DNA from: Alteromonadaceae bacterium XY-R5
GTDB taxonomy: Bacteria; Pseudomonadota; Gammaproteobacteria; Enterobacterales; Alteromonadaceae
Assembly: GCA_001660395.1 (NCBI GenBank)
Contig: LXWE01000002.1
Coordinates: 434,001 to 498,000, forward strand
Direction of reading: 5' to 3'
DNA length: 64,000 nucleotides
Positions 55,072-64,000 of the stretch are shown here, one piece after another. A program made the position numbers and the translations under genes. Each line of letters begins with the position of its first letter. Position 1 is the first letter of the stretch. The notes below the pieces were generated by a model, which had not been told where the DNA came from, did not search any database, and worked only from the letters and a program-made list of their open reading frames with translations.

Positions 55072-57459
55072 ATGAAATTCAGTGAAAAATGGTTAAGAGA
55101 GTGGGTGAATCCTGCAATTACCACTGAGCAACTTTCTGAACAGCTGAGCATGGCCGGTTTAGAAGTCGACGCCGTTGAGCCTGTTGCTGGTGAATTTTCC
55201 GGTGTTGTGATTGGGGAAGTGGTGGAATGTGGCCAGCACCCTGATGCCGACAAACTGCGTGTAACCAAAGTGAACGTGGGCGCTGATGAGCTGTTGGATA
55301 TCGTTTGTGGTGCCCCCAACTGCCGTCTGGGCCTGAAAGTGGCTGTGGCTGTGGTTGGTGCTGTTTTACCGGGCGATTTTAAAATTAAGAAAGCGAAACT
55401 GCGCGGTCAGCCTTCACATGGCATGCTGTGCAGTTTCTCTGAGCTGGGTATCTCCGATGACCATAACGGGATTATCGAATTGCCAGTCGATGCACCTATC
55501 GGCACAGATATCCGCGAATATCTTAGCTTGAATGATAACGCCATTGAGGTTGACTTAACCCCTAACCGTGCGGATTGTTTGGGTATTATCGGTCTGGCCC
55601 GTGAAGTAGGTGTATTAAACAATGCTGACGTGAAAGCGTTAGACGTGGCCCCTGTTGCTGCCAGTATCGAAGAGACTCGAGCAATTACGTTGGTTGCTGA
55701 CGATGCCTGTCCTCGTTATCTGGGACGCGTAATCCGCAATATCAATCTGCAGGCGTCAACGCCATTGTGGATGAAAGAAAACCTGCGTCGCAGTGGTATT
55801 CGTAGCATTGATCCTGTGGTGGATGTAACTAACTACGTGCTGCTGGAACTGGGTCACCCTATGCACGCCTTTGATTTAGATAAGATTGAAGGGGATATCC
55901 AGGTCCGTTTAGCTAAAGCTGAAGAAAAACTGGTGTTGTTGGACGAAAGCGAAGTCAGTCTGAAAGATAACACCCTGGTGATTGCTGACTGCGAAAAAGC
56001 CCTGGCGATGGCGGGTATCTTTGGTGGCCTGCACTCGGGTGTGACTGAGCAGAGCCAGCATATTTTCCTGGAAAGCGCATTTTTCGATCCTGATATAATC
56101 CGTGGTAAAGCCCGTCAGTACGGTTTGCACACAGATGCATCACACCGCTATGAACGCGGTGTCGACTACAAATTGCAACGTACAGCAATGGAACGTGCTA
56201 CTGCTTTGTTGCTCGAGATTGTGGGTGGCGAAGCAGGCCCTGTGGTTGAAGCGGTTGCTGAAGACAAACTGCCTGCTGTTAAAAACGTGAGCCTGCGTCA
56301 GGCACGTTTAGACAAAGTTTTGGGCCACGTAATCGAAGCCGAAAAAGTCACTGAAATCCTGACGCGTCTTGGTCTGGACGTGACATTTACTAACGGTGTT
56401 TGGACTGCTCAAGCGCCAAGCTATCGTTTCGATATCGCTATCGAAGAAGACCTGATTGAAGAAGTCGCGCGTGTTTACGGCTACAACAGTATTCCAAATC
56501 TGGCGCCAAAAGGCAGTTTGGAAATGTCGACGCATAAAGAGCAGGCACTGGGACTAAACACCCTGAAAGATACGCTGGTGAACCGCGAGTATCAGGAAGC
56601 GATTACCTATTCGTTTGTCGATCCTAAGCAGCAAAGCCTGTTATTCCCGGAAGCCAACGGTTTGGTGTTACCACACCCGATTTCTGCCGATATGTCAGTG
56701 ATGCGAGTGAGCCTGTGGCCTGGTTTAGTACACGCTGTGTCTTATAACCAGAAACGTCAGCAAAGTCGTGTACGTTTGTTTGAAACAGGGCTGCGCTTTG
56801 TACCAGATGCCAGTGAGAAAACAGGCGTACGTCAGGAAGCAGTGATTGCCGGTGTTATTGCGGGTAATCGTGCTAATGAGCATTGGGATGCAACGGACGC
56901 AGCCGTGGATTTCTTTGACGTAAAAGGTGATGTAGAAGCGTTACTGGCTACCCTTGGCAATGACGTCGAGTTTACCTTTAAAGCGGCTGAACACAGTGCG
57001 CTGCATCCAGGTCAAACCGCAGCCATTTATCGTGGTGACATCCTGGTTGGTTATGTTGGCGCGATCCACCCTCAGTTTGAGAAGAAATTGGGTCTAAATG
57101 GTCGTACGTTCGTATTTGAACTGGATATTACGGCAATTGGAGATAAAAATTTACCAGAGGCGAAGGAAATTTCTAAATTTCCAGCAAATAGACGTGACAT
57201 TGCGATCGTTGTGTCGGAAGATATCGCCGTTGGAGAAATTTTAAACACAATTAAGAATTTTGGCGCAAATCAATTAGTTGGCCTAAACTTGTTCGATGTC
57301 TACCGGGGTAAAGGCGTTGAGACTGGGTTCAAGAGTCTGGCCATTTCGCTTACTCTGCAAGACAAAGAGAGAACACTGGAAGAGCATGAGATTCAGGCTG
57401 TAGTAGATGGTGTTGTGGCGACATTGTCAGACAAATTTGCGGCATCTTTGAGGGATTGA
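55072..57459 (+). CDS. pheT: Phenylalanyl-tRNA synthetase beta subunit
   Basis: A 795-residue subunit of standard length. N-terminal EMAP-like tRNA-binding domain (about 40-150, [21 protein letters not shown]), B3/B4 editing domain ([27 protein letters not shown]), B5 domain, core-like domain ([16 protein letters not shown]), and C-terminal ferredoxin-like anticodon domain ([18 protein letters not shown] ... [22 protein letters not shown]). Followed four bases later by ihfA. Confidence 0.97.
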   Translation: MKFSEKWLREWVNPAITTEQLSEQLSMAGLEVDAVEPVAGEFSGVVIGEVVECGQHPDADKLRVTKVNVGADELLDIVCGAPNCRLGLKVAVAVVGAVLPGDFKIKKAKLRGQPSHGMLCSFSELGISDDHNGIIELPVDAPIGTDIREYLSLNDNAIEVDLTPNRADCLGIIGLAREVGVLNNADVKALDVAPVAASIEETRAITLVADDACPRYLGRVIRNINLQASTPLWMKENLRRSGIRSIDPVVDVTNYVLLELGHPMHAFDLDKIEGDIQVRLAKAEEKLVLLDESEVSLKDNTLVIADCEKALAMAGIFGGLHSGVTEQSQHIFLESAFFDPDIIRGKARQYGLHTDASHRYERGVDYKLQRTAMERATALLLEIVGGEAGPVVEAVAEDKLPAVKNVSLRQARLDKVLGHVIEAEKVTEILTRLGLDVTFTNGVWTAQAPSYRFDIAIEEDLIEEVARVYGYNSIPNLAPKGSLEMSTHKEQALGLNTLKDTLVNREYQEAITYSFVDPKQQSLLFPEANGLVLPHPISADMSVMRVSLWPGLVHAVSYNQKRQQSRVRLFETGLRFVPDASEKTGVRQEAVIAGVIAGNRANEHWDATDAAVDFFDVKGDVEALLATLGNDVEFTFKAAEHSALHPGQTAAIYRGDILVGYVGAIHPQFEKKLGLNGRTFVFELDITAIGDKNLPEAKEISKFPANRRDIAIVVSEDIAVGEILNTIKNFGANQLVGLNLFDVYRGKGVETGFKSLAISLTLQDKERTLEEHEIQAVVDGVVATLSDKFAASLRD

Positions 57460-57463
57460 GCTT

Positions 57464-57763
57464 ATGGCATTGACAAAAGCTGATATGGCAGAACATTTAT
57501 TCGAGAAACTTGGGCTAAACAAACGCGATGCGAAAGATTTAGTCGAAGCATTTTTTGAAGAAGTGAGAGAATCATTGGAAACCGGAGAACAAGTAAAGTT
57601 GTCTGGCTTTGGTAACTTTGATCTTCGTGAAAAGAACGAGCGTCCTGGACGTAATCCGAAGACTGGAGAAGATATTCCAATTAAGGCTCGCCGCGTGGTG
57701 ACCTTCCGACCCGGCCAGAAACTGAAAAGCCGGGTGGAAAACACCAAGCCTGCTGAACAGTAA
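57464..57763 (+). CDS. ihfA: Integration host factor alpha
   Basis: A 99-residue DNA-bending protein: [30 protein letters not shown], then [26 protein letters not shown] with the proline of the intercalating arm. It pairs with IhfB. It sits four bases after pheT, as in many gammaproteobacteria. Confidence 0.97.
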   Translation: MALTKADMAEHLFEKLGLNKRDAKDLVEAFFEEVRESLETGEQVKLSGFGNFDLREKNERPGRNPKTGEDIPIKARRVVTFRPGQKLKSRVENTKPAEQ

Positions 57764-57771
57764 AGCCGTGA

Positions 57772-57801
57772 AAAACGCACCTTAGGGTGCGTTTTTTGTT
57801 A
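57772..57801 (+). terminator. Terminator after ihfA
   Basis: A 10-bp stem AAAACGCACC/GGTGCGTTTT with a TTAG loop and T tract, just after the ihfA stop. Confidence 0.88.
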
Positions 57802-57891
57802 TTTATGATATGCCGCCAAAACTATTGGCGTAGTGTATGTCAGTGGTTCGGGCTGATGTTTATTGGGCGACAATTGCCGCCCAACTGAGAC

Positions 57892-60189
57892 TTATGCGGC
57901 GGGGCTTAGAACCAACGAATGTTCAATTGCCTGCGGTAATAATGGTGTGTCCTTGTCATTCACATAGTCCATAAACCCTTTCCTGTAGTAGGGAGAAAGT
58001 GGATGACCCGATTGTCCACCTGGAATGGTCAGAATCGCATTTTCTTCATTACCCGGTTGCACGAACAATCGCTGTGATGCGCCAAAATCGTGGCCTTGAA
58101 CCGCAGGCATGTAGGTATCACCCCAGGCATCGGTTACCGGCATATCTAACAGACTGGCTAACCAGGGAACTTGTTTGCTAAATGGGTGGGTGATGGTAAA
58201 AGCATTCACCTTACCCCAGCGTAAATCCGTCAGTGCTCCGGTTTGGCTGTGTTCTGCCAGTAACCTGTCTTTAGCCTGCTGATAGCTGGTTACCAGCAAA
58301 TGGTTCCAAGTTTGGCTGTCTTTTGGCAGCCAGCTGGCGGGCTGTTGTTGGAGTAATTGCCAAATACCCGGCTCGAGATAGCGTTTTACTGATTTGAGGC
58401 TTAATGCCTGTTTTTCCAGATCTTGCTGTAGCGGAGCGAAGAGGTTATCAATTAATTGATTGCGGAATGCTTTCACCAGACTATAACCAACAGAGTCGCT
58501 ACAGGCACATTTTCCCCATTGATTCAGCAGGTTGATATCCTGACTAAAATCGTTGCCATCGTCAGCAGTAAGGGTGCTAACCAGCAATTGCTGCCAGGGG
58601 CTCAGAAATTCGGCTTGGTTATCTAGCTGGATCTGATAAAAATCTTGCTCGTTGAACTGCTCTTTTTCGAACAGACGTTGTTTAATTTGTTCAGCTCGAG
58701 CGCCCAGTGCGTAGGCGCCGTCACCATATTGAGCATAATCCGTGGTGCCGATGACCCTCGCATTCGCAGTCCAAAGTCTGTTGGATTCAGGATTCAGTAC
58801 ATAAGGGGTATCAAGTTGAGGCTGCTGCCACTGTTGGATGTCCACCTGATCTTCAGGAATCGCCTGAGAGGAAGCAAAAGATCTGGCCGGAAAAGCACCC
58901 GCCGGGCGCCAACCTGCATTCCCCTGGCTATCTGCCAGCATTAAGTTCTGCACCGGAATACCCATTTTCGGCGCGAGTTGCATGGCAGCTTCAACCGTAT
59001 TGGTTTGCTCCAATGTCGCCAAATTAAGATTCACTGCATAGGGCTGATAAGCCACCCAGTTAAGAGCATACTTCTGACCATCTACTTCTTTTACCGGACC
59101 GAATTGGCTCAGGATAAGCTGCATGGTCTGCTCACCTTTTGGCAGATGGAACGTTTCTGTTTCTTCCCAGACGGGCTCATTGTCATTCAATGCAATCCAG
59201 TCAGCGGTATCTAAATAGCCATTAGTAAAGCCCCAGGCTAAATGATTATTCGTCCCCACTACAATCGCAGGTACACCTGGCAGGCTTACCCCGGTAATTT
59301 GATAGGCCTGTTGATTTTGTTGGTAGTTAAGCTGGGCGCGGTACCAGATCACAGGTACACGTAAAGACAGATGCATGTCGTCAGATAGCATGGCATGGCC
59401 TGATTTGGTCAGCTTGCCTGTTACCGCCCAGTTATTGCTGCCCACTTCAGCAACATCTTCGATTGACGTAACGCTGGCCAATTCAACACTCTCGCGAAGT
59501 GCTGGCACAGGTGTATTTCTGAGAGGGAACGTTGAGCCATCTAATGCTGCCTGGTAATGACTAGGTTGGGTGATAAAAGCAACCATATCGTCACCGAAAT
59601 CTCGCGCCAACTGCGTCAGAACTAAATCCCGCTGTAATGTGGCTCCCTGCAGATCCAGATACATGCTAAAAATGGTCAAAATGCTGTCTTCTGGCGACCA
59701 GGGAGCGGGGGAATTGCCGGTAAGCAAATATTCGAAGGAGGAGAACGTCTGTGCCGCCAGGGCATCATTCACTCCTTGTGCATAGGTCACCAGCAAGGAT
59801 TTTTGCTCTGCGGGAAGACTCTCAACGATGGCCTGAGCACGTTTACGAAACTGGTGAAAGCGAATGGGCTTGTCCAATACTAATGCTTTTTCGCCGAATA
59901 AGGCCGAGAGTTCGCCCGCAGCATTACGACGCTGCAAATCCATTTGAAAGAATCTGTCCTGAGCATGTGCGTATCCCATCGCGTAGGCCGCGTCCTGACG
60001 ATCGCTGGCATGGATAATTGCCGTGCCCAGGGTATCCCGGTCGATTCGGGCTTCTGCTTTTAACGTTGGCGTTGAGATTTTTCCATCTAATGTTGGCAGG
60101 CTGCCCTGGACGATGAAATTGGCCGAAGCAATAATCACCATCAGTAACAGTGCGCAACCGATGATGACGTAAATTCCTTTTTTGCCCAT
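57892..60189 (-). CDS. Penicillin-acylase family Ntn-hydrolase
   Basis: A 765-residue exported enzyme made as one chain and cut into two subunits. It has a membrane-anchor/signal segment (IYVIIGCALLLMVIIASANFIVQ), an alpha part with IDRDTLGTAIIHASDRQDAAYAMGYAHAQDRFFQMDLQRR, then the self-cleavage site VAEVG|SNNWAV at about residue 253, where Ser becomes the nucleophile. DDMHLSLRVPVIWYRAQL and WGFTNGYLDTADWI follow. The family includes penicillin, cephalosporin and acyl-homoserine-lactone acylases. The actual substrate, possibly quorum signals, is unknown. Confidence 0.9.
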   Translation of the reverse strand: MGKKGIYVIIGCALLLMVIIASANFIVQGSLPTLDGKISTPTLKAEARIDRDTLGTAIIHASDRQDAAYAMGYAHAQDRFFQMDLQRRNAAGELSALFGEKALVLDKPIRFHQFRKRAQAIVESLPAEQKSLLVTYAQGVNDALAAQTFSSFEYLLTGNSPAPWSPEDSILTIFSMYLDLQGATLQRDLVLTQLARDFGDDMVAFITQPSHYQAALDGSTFPLRNTPVPALRESVELASVTSIEDVAEVGSNNWAVTGKLTKSGHAMLSDDMHLSLRVPVIWYRAQLNYQQNQQAYQITGVSLPGVPAIVVGTNNHLAWGFTNGYLDTADWIALNDNEPVWEETETFHLPKGEQTMQLILSQFGPVKEVDGQKYALNWVAYQPYAVNLNLATLEQTNTVEAAMQLAPKMGIPVQNLMLADSQGNAGWRPAGAFPARSFASSQAIPEDQVDIQQWQQPQLDTPYVLNPESNRLWTANARVIGTTDYAQYGDGAYALGARAEQIKQRLFEKEQFNEQDFYQIQLDNQAEFLSPWQQLLVSTLTADDGNDFSQDINLLNQWGKCACSDSVGYSLVKAFRNQLIDNLFAPLQQDLEKQALSLKSVKRYLEPGIWQLLQQQPASWLPKDSQTWNHLLVTSYQQAKDRLLAEHSQTGALTDLRWGKVNAFTITHPFSKQVPWLASLLDMPVTDAWGDTYMPAVQGHDFGASQRLFVQPGNEENAILTIPGGQSGHPLSPYYRKGFMDYVNDKDTPLLPQAIEHSLVLSPAA

Positions 60190-60307
60190 ACTTAACCTTC
60201 TGAAATATTTAGCTAAAATTTTTTTCGTTATTATGAAAAGCCATGAGGTTAAAGCCTAACCTATTTACCCGTTACTTGTGTGAATTTTTGTTGATACGGT
60301 AATAAAA

Positions 60308-60328
60308 AAAGCCTGCAATGCAGGCTTA
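60308..60328 (-). terminator. Terminator after the M28 peptidase gene
   Basis: A stem AAGCCTGCA/TGCAGGCTT with A-rich flank on the left (T-run on the minus strand), about 45 bp past the stop codon. Confidence 0.7.
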
Positions 60329-60373
60329 AATAAAAGACAAACGATTGAACGTTTTTCTTTTTGTATCAGAGCA

Positions 60374-61774
60374 TTACTTGCGGAAATCGATATCCGACTG
60401 CGCAGCAAAGTAAGCAAATAAGGTGTAGATAGCGGTGTTATTTTTCAGGGCGGCCTGGTTTACCTTATCCAGAGTGTCATTCTCAGTATGGTGATAGTCG
60501 AAATAATCCAAACCGTCTGGATTGAAATCGATCGCTGGCTGGCCTAATTCACCAAGGGCTTCCATATCTGACTGGCCTTTGGCTGTATTCGTTGTTGCCA
60601 GCGCAACACCCATAGGAGCCAGATAGTTGGCGAAATCACGTACCTCATTTAATGATTCAGTACCTACTCCAGGGTGCAATTGGTAAATGTTGCCATTACC
60701 AAAGTCCCATTCTGCGCCAATCACATGGTTTGCCATTTCATCTTTATGTTTGGCAACATAATCTTTGGCGCCAAACAAACCCACCTCTTCAGCAGCAAAC
60801 AGGATCACCCGTACTGTGCGTTTAGGCGCTTGTGGTAGCTGACCGATAAAATGGCCCGCGGCCAGGGTAATACCTACCCCGATACCATCATCAATGGCAC
60901 CTGTGCCAACATCCCAGCTATCCAGGTGTGCCCCCAGGGTGACAACCTGCTCCGGGTGTTCGCTTCCGGTAATTTCACCTATGACGTTGGCAATCTTCAC
61001 TTTTTCACCGGTATAGCCAGTGCCCTTCATATTTAATGAAAAAGTGACTGGCTGTTTGCGAGCCAGCATATTCACCAGCAGATCGGCGTCAGGGTTAGAA
61101 ATCGCTACTGCTGGGATTTGTTTTACATCCGGCTGATAGCGGGAGATTCCAGTATGCGGTGTGCGGTTAGTGTCTGTACCGACAGAGCGCATTAAAAAGG
61201 CTACGGCACCTTTATCTGCCGCGACAGACGCTCCAATTACGCGGGCACCAACGGCTGGGCCATAGCCTGCACCATCGATATCGCGTTCCATTTTAAACGA
61301 AACAAAGGCAATTTTGCCTTTCAGGCTGCCTTGAGGTGCCGCTTTTAAATCAGCTAAAGAGGCAAATTCGATTACTTGGGCTTTGAGATCTTTACCATTT
61401 GTGCCCACGCTGCCGCCCAGCGCAAGCGCAACGACATTGTGAGGGTAGGGACCGTCAATGTGCGCTTGCATAGTGCCACGTTCCCATAAAGGAAGTTCGC
61501 TTTCTTCGGTCCAGACTTTATCGAAGCCCAGTTCATGCATTTTGTTCACAGCCCAGGACACTGATTTGGCATTGGCTGGGGTGCCGACCATACGCGCGCC
61601 AACTTCCGTCGTCAGGGATTCAATCACCTGGTAAGACAGTTCTGATTGTAGGCTTTTGGCTTTAAGGGCATCTAACTGAACACGTTGAGCGTCAATCGTG
61701 CTGCCAGCAAACGCTGAGGCACTGCTCAGGGCTGCCAGGAAAGTAATATGCGTCAATACACTGGATTTGGACAT
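60374..61774 (-). CDS. Secreted M28-family zinc aminopeptidase/carboxypeptidase
   Basis: The 466-residue enzyme resembles plasma glutamate carboxypeptidase. It has a signal peptide (LTHITFLAALSSASAFA, to about 23), an M28-associated PA insert (about 120-250, GKIAFVSFKMERD), and the zinc site: GAHLDSWDVGTGAIDDGIGVG (His and bridging Asp, about 285-305), FAAEEVGLFGAKDYV (catalytic and ligand Glu, about 330), then ATTNTAKGQSDMEAL and DYFDYHHTENDTLDKVN (final His, about 437). It should release amino acids from extracellular peptides. Confidence 0.9.
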   Translation of the reverse strand: MSKSSVLTHITFLAALSSASAFAGSTIDAQRVQLDALKAKSLQSELSYQVIESLTTEVGARMVGTPANAKSVSWAVNKMHELGFDKVWTEESELPLWERGTMQAHIDGPYPHNVVALALGGSVGTNGKDLKAQVIEFASLADLKAAPQGSLKGKIAFVSFKMERDIDGAGYGPAVGARVIGASVAADKGAVAFLMRSVGTDTNRTPHTGISRYQPDVKQIPAVAISNPDADLLVNMLARKQPVTFSLNMKGTGYTGEKVKIANVIGEITGSEHPEQVVTLGAHLDSWDVGTGAIDDGIGVGITLAAGHFIGQLPQAPKRTVRVILFAAEEVGLFGAKDYVAKHKDEMANHVIGAEWDFGNGNIYQLHPGVGTESLNEVRDFANYLAPMGVALATTNTAKGQSDMEALGELGQPAIDFNPDGLDYFDYHHTENDTLDKVNQAALKNNTAIYTLFAYFAAQSDIDFRK

Positions 61775-61979
61775 AATGAGTTTCTTATTCTAATGGGTGA
61801 ATGGAACATGTTAATCGCTTCCTGAAATTAACAAGAACATGAAAAAACATTGTGCGTCAGCGAATTAGCTATAGCAAAGTTTTTGGACGACAAAATAGAC
61901 AGCTTGGTCGAAACAGGATAAAACCACGGTTTTATAAGCTGTATAAAATATTCAGGTAAATCTTGGTTAAGAGGGATAA

Positions 61980-62606
61980 ATGCGTAGAAAACTCAGATTG
62001 ATGCTGGTGATCTGTAGCTGGCTATTTAGTCAAATTGTCGCAGCCGAAGAAGTGGTCGCCGAAGCTCCAGTCAACACAAATTTCGTTATCATGCATACCA
62101 GTAAGGGAGATATTAAGATCGCTTTGTATGGCAATAACGCTCCAGTCACCGTGGCAAATTTCTTGAAATACGTCGAGGCTGGAGCATTTTCTGGTGGAGA
62201 GTTTTATCGTGTAGTTCGTCCTGATAATGATCAGGGCAGTCCGGTCATCAGTGTTATTCAAGGCGGAGCAAATCCAGCGTTTACTGATTTTTCTCCCATT
62301 GTATTAGAGACGACTAAGCAAACCGGGTTAGTTCATCAGGATGGCAGTCTCTCAATGGCTCGAGGGGAAGCAGACACCGCAACATCTGCGTTTTTTATTT
62401 GTGTTGGGGAGCAACCTGCACTTGATGCAGGTGGTAAACGTAACGCTGACGGATTGGGATTTGCGACATTTGGTAAGGTGATAGAAGGCATGGATGTCGT
62501 TAAATACATTCTAAAGATTCGCGAAACTCGTGTAGACGAAGATGCTTATGTCAGTGGCCAGATGCTCGAAGCGCCAATCAAGATTACGTCTGTGGTTGTC
62601 TTGTAA
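61980..62606 (+). CDS. Exported cyclophilin-type peptidyl-prolyl isomerase
   Basis: A 208-residue protein with a signal peptide (RKLRLMLVICSWLFSQIVAAE) and a single cyclophilin domain: VANFLKYVEAGAFSGGEFYRVVRPDNDQ, GSLSMARGEADTATSAFFICVG and FATFGKVIEGMDVVKYI. Some residues of the classic active site are changed (FxRV becomes FYRVVRP and the FF box shifts), so its isomerase activity may be weak. AGAGGGA precedes the ATG. Confidence 0.88.
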   Translation: MRRKLRLMLVICSWLFSQIVAAEEVVAEAPVNTNFVIMHTSKGDIKIALYGNNAPVTVANFLKYVEAGAFSGGEFYRVVRPDNDQGSPVISVIQGGANPAFTDFSPIVLETTKQTGLVHQDGSLSMARGEADTATSAFFICVGEQPALDAGGKRNADGLGFATFGKVIEGMDVVKYILKIRETRVDEDAYVSGQMLEAPIKITSVVVL

Positions 62607-62772
62607 TTGTTAAGTGTCCTTCTCTTATTTTGAGAGGAGGGCATTCTTAAAAGTCTCCGCCCTTTAGTACCATCCTATTTATTTGTACTGCCAGAAAGAA
62701 AATTTTTCAGCGTAAGTTTGCCTTAAGCTTGACTGCCTAGTCTTGTTTGCGAAGTAACCAAACGAGCAGACT

Positions 62773-63474
62773 ATGGCAGATTATGTAGTTACCCATTCCA
62801 CAGACATTGCACCGGTGAAAAGCTCGGGGCAATTTCAAGTGCCGAATCAGGCATATCAGTTTGTACTGGCTGATCGTATTCATCCCGTCAGAGCCGAGCT
62901 GGAAGCGTTCGTGAGCGAGGGCTTTGCCCGCAGTTATCAGGCGCAGGTAAGCAGTTATCTGCCGGTTTTGCTGGGCATGCGTACGGCACAGCAGCTACAG
63001 GCTGTTGTGGGTATCCGCCGTGCATGTCGTCCATTATTTGTTGAACAATACCTGCAGTCGAGTGTAGATGAAACATTGCAAAAGCATGGTATCTGGGCGT
63101 TGCCCAATCAGATTGCCGAAATAGGTAATTTATATAGTCGTTCGCAGAAGTTCACTTTACCACTTTTGATGACCACAGTGATGGGCTTGTATCTGAGCAA
63201 GGTCAATTATCTGGTATTTGCTGGTACCGATAAAGTCAGGCAGTTACTCAGGCGTTTAAATATGGAGCTGGTATTTCTGGCCGATGCCAATCCAGCCTGT
63301 TTGGGGGATAAAGCCAGTCGTTGGGGCAGCTATTATAACAGTCAGCCTAAAGTGCTGCTGCTGGATATTGATAAGGCGGTTGCCAATGCCTTACAACAAC
63401 CCCACCTGAATGCGCTGTTCGAAGTGGTGAAAGCTAATTTGCAACAGGTGTTGCCGATGATGAGGGCTGCCTAA
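62773..63474 (+). CDS. Thermostable-hemolysin family protein
   Basis: A 233-residue protein of the T_hemolysin family first named from Vibrio delta-hemolysins. Family stretches: FVLADRIHPVRAELEAFVSEGFARSYQAQVSSYLPVLLGM, EIGNLYSRSQKFTLPLLMTTVMGLYLSKVNYLVFAGT, and LADANPACLGDKASRWGSYYNSQPKVL. There is no signal peptide, and the fold looks like an N-acyltransferase/GNAT relative more than a pore-former. Its stop overlaps the acyl-CoA ligase start (TAATG), so the pair probably makes a small molecule. Confidence 0.82.
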   Translation: MADYVVTHSTDIAPVKSSGQFQVPNQAYQFVLADRIHPVRAELEAFVSEGFARSYQAQVSSYLPVLLGMRTAQQLQAVVGIRRACRPLFVEQYLQSSVDETLQKHGIWALPNQIAEIGNLYSRSQKFTLPLLMTTVMGLYLSKVNYLVFAGTDKVRQLLRRLNMELVFLADANPACLGDKASRWGSYYNSQPKVLLLDIDKAVANALQQPHLNALFEVVKANLQQVLPMMRAA

Positions 63475-64000
63475 TGTGGTTTGCTAACCCAGAATTCAAA
63501 GACCAAGTGGCTCTGGTTCAGGGCGAGGTGCAACTTAGCTATCACGAATTAGAGCAAGCCGTTAAAGCGCGCTGTGAATGGTTGTTGCAACAACAGGCAA
63601 TGCATGTTGCTGTGGCAATGGAAAACAGTATCGAGTGGGTATTATTCGATCTGGCGTGTCAGCTTGCCGATGTGTGCTGTGTGCCAGTTCCTGGATTTTT
63701 CAGCCAAACTCAGGTTCAGCATTTACTCAAGCAGAGTGATATCGACCTGTTGTTAACGGATAGCAGTACGGCACATTTGGCCGGTAACATTGAGGTAGAT
63801 AGAACCCCTTTCACGGGCGTATCCGCATTTGCTCGCCAACGCGATAACCGTGCGCTTGTGCCTGAAGGCACCAGTAAAATTACCTTTACCTCCGGCAGTA
63901 CTGGCGCCCCAAAAGGTGTGTGTCTGAGTGTGAAAAACCAGCTGACGGTTGCCCACAGTCTGGCCGATGCAATTGCTATCGAAAAAGTGCGGCATCTATG
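63474..64000 (+). CDS. AMP-forming acyl-CoA synthetase (partial, runs off the end)
   Basis: About 175 codons before the window ends. It begins at the ATG overlapping the hemolysin-family stop. The adenylation N-domain is visible: ALVQGEVQLSYHELEQAVKAR, then MENSIEWVLFDLACQLADVCCVPVPGFFSQTQVQHLLKQSDIDLLLTD and the phosphate loop ITFTSGSTGAPKGV (about 139-152). It activates a carboxylic acid as the acyl-AMP/CoA. Linked to the hemolysin-family protein. Confidence 0.9.
   Translation, partial: MWFANPEFKDQVALVQGEVQLSYHELEQAVKARCEWLLQQQAMHVAVAMENSIEWVLFDLACQLADVCCVPVPGFFSQTQVQHLLKQSDIDLLLTDSSTAHLAGNIEVDRTPFTGVSAFARQRDNRALVPEGTSKITFTSGSTGAPKGVCLSVKNQLTVAHSLADAIAIEKVRHL

Overview
The window looks like the chromosome of a marine-type gammaproteobacterium of the Alteromonadales (Alteromonas/Bowmanella-like). 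This rests on the thrS-infC-rpmI-rplT-pheS-pheT-ihfA block, the E. coli-like tRNA-Val(GAC), and family members common in that order: a TonB receptor next to a tannase-family esterase, DUF3080, a CPXCG protein, and a thermostable-hemolysin gene beside an acyl-CoA ligase. The assignment to order is inference; no 16S rRNA is present.

Layout. 1-2.7 kb: a complete IS630-family element, then an AT-rich secreted orphan with three CxxC motifs. 2.7-10.4 kb: a thioesterase, a RES/Xre toxin-antitoxin pair with a two-palindrome operator, a TPR protein, a GFA enzyme, a PadR/membrane-protein pair, an AraC regulator, and an MDR reductase coupled to an arginase-fold protein. 10.4-19 kb: a LysR regulator divergent from a two-gene RND efflux pump, a DHA2 MFS gene broken by a one-base frameshift, and a TetA-like MFS gene. 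19.5-23.6 kb: a YitT protein, then the folate-independent methionine synthase pair mesX-mesD and a MetR-like regulator, with MetR-type palindromes before both units. 23.7-36 kb: regulators, LysE exporters, twin small membrane proteins, a MocR regulator, Lrp/hppD, an alcohol dehydrogenase, two gene remnants, and an exported catalase-peroxidase.

36-46 kb is the most coherent catabolic region: quiC-type 3-dehydroshikimate dehydratase, LysR regulator, AAHS transporter, shikimate/quinate-type dehydrogenase, TonB receptor and tannase/feruloyl esterase. A plausible role is to take up aromatic or galloyl/cinnamoyl esters of quinate or shikimate, hydrolyse them, and convert the alicyclic acid to protocatechuate. 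A near-identical 15-bp palindrome (ATAAC-N5-GTTAT) lies before three of these transcription units, which suggests the LysR protein controls them all.

46-64 kb is mostly housekeeping. A tRNA-Val is followed by three tandem 144-bp repeats that carry degraded copies of its own 3' end, reminiscent of the rtT repeats of E. coli tyrT. After these come DUF3080, CPXCG, pteridine reductase, fructosamine kinase and START-domain genes, the translation operon (infC starts with ATT), ihfA, a penicillin-acylase homologue, an M28 peptidase, a cyclophilin, and the start of a hemolysin/acyl-CoA-ligase operon that runs off the end.
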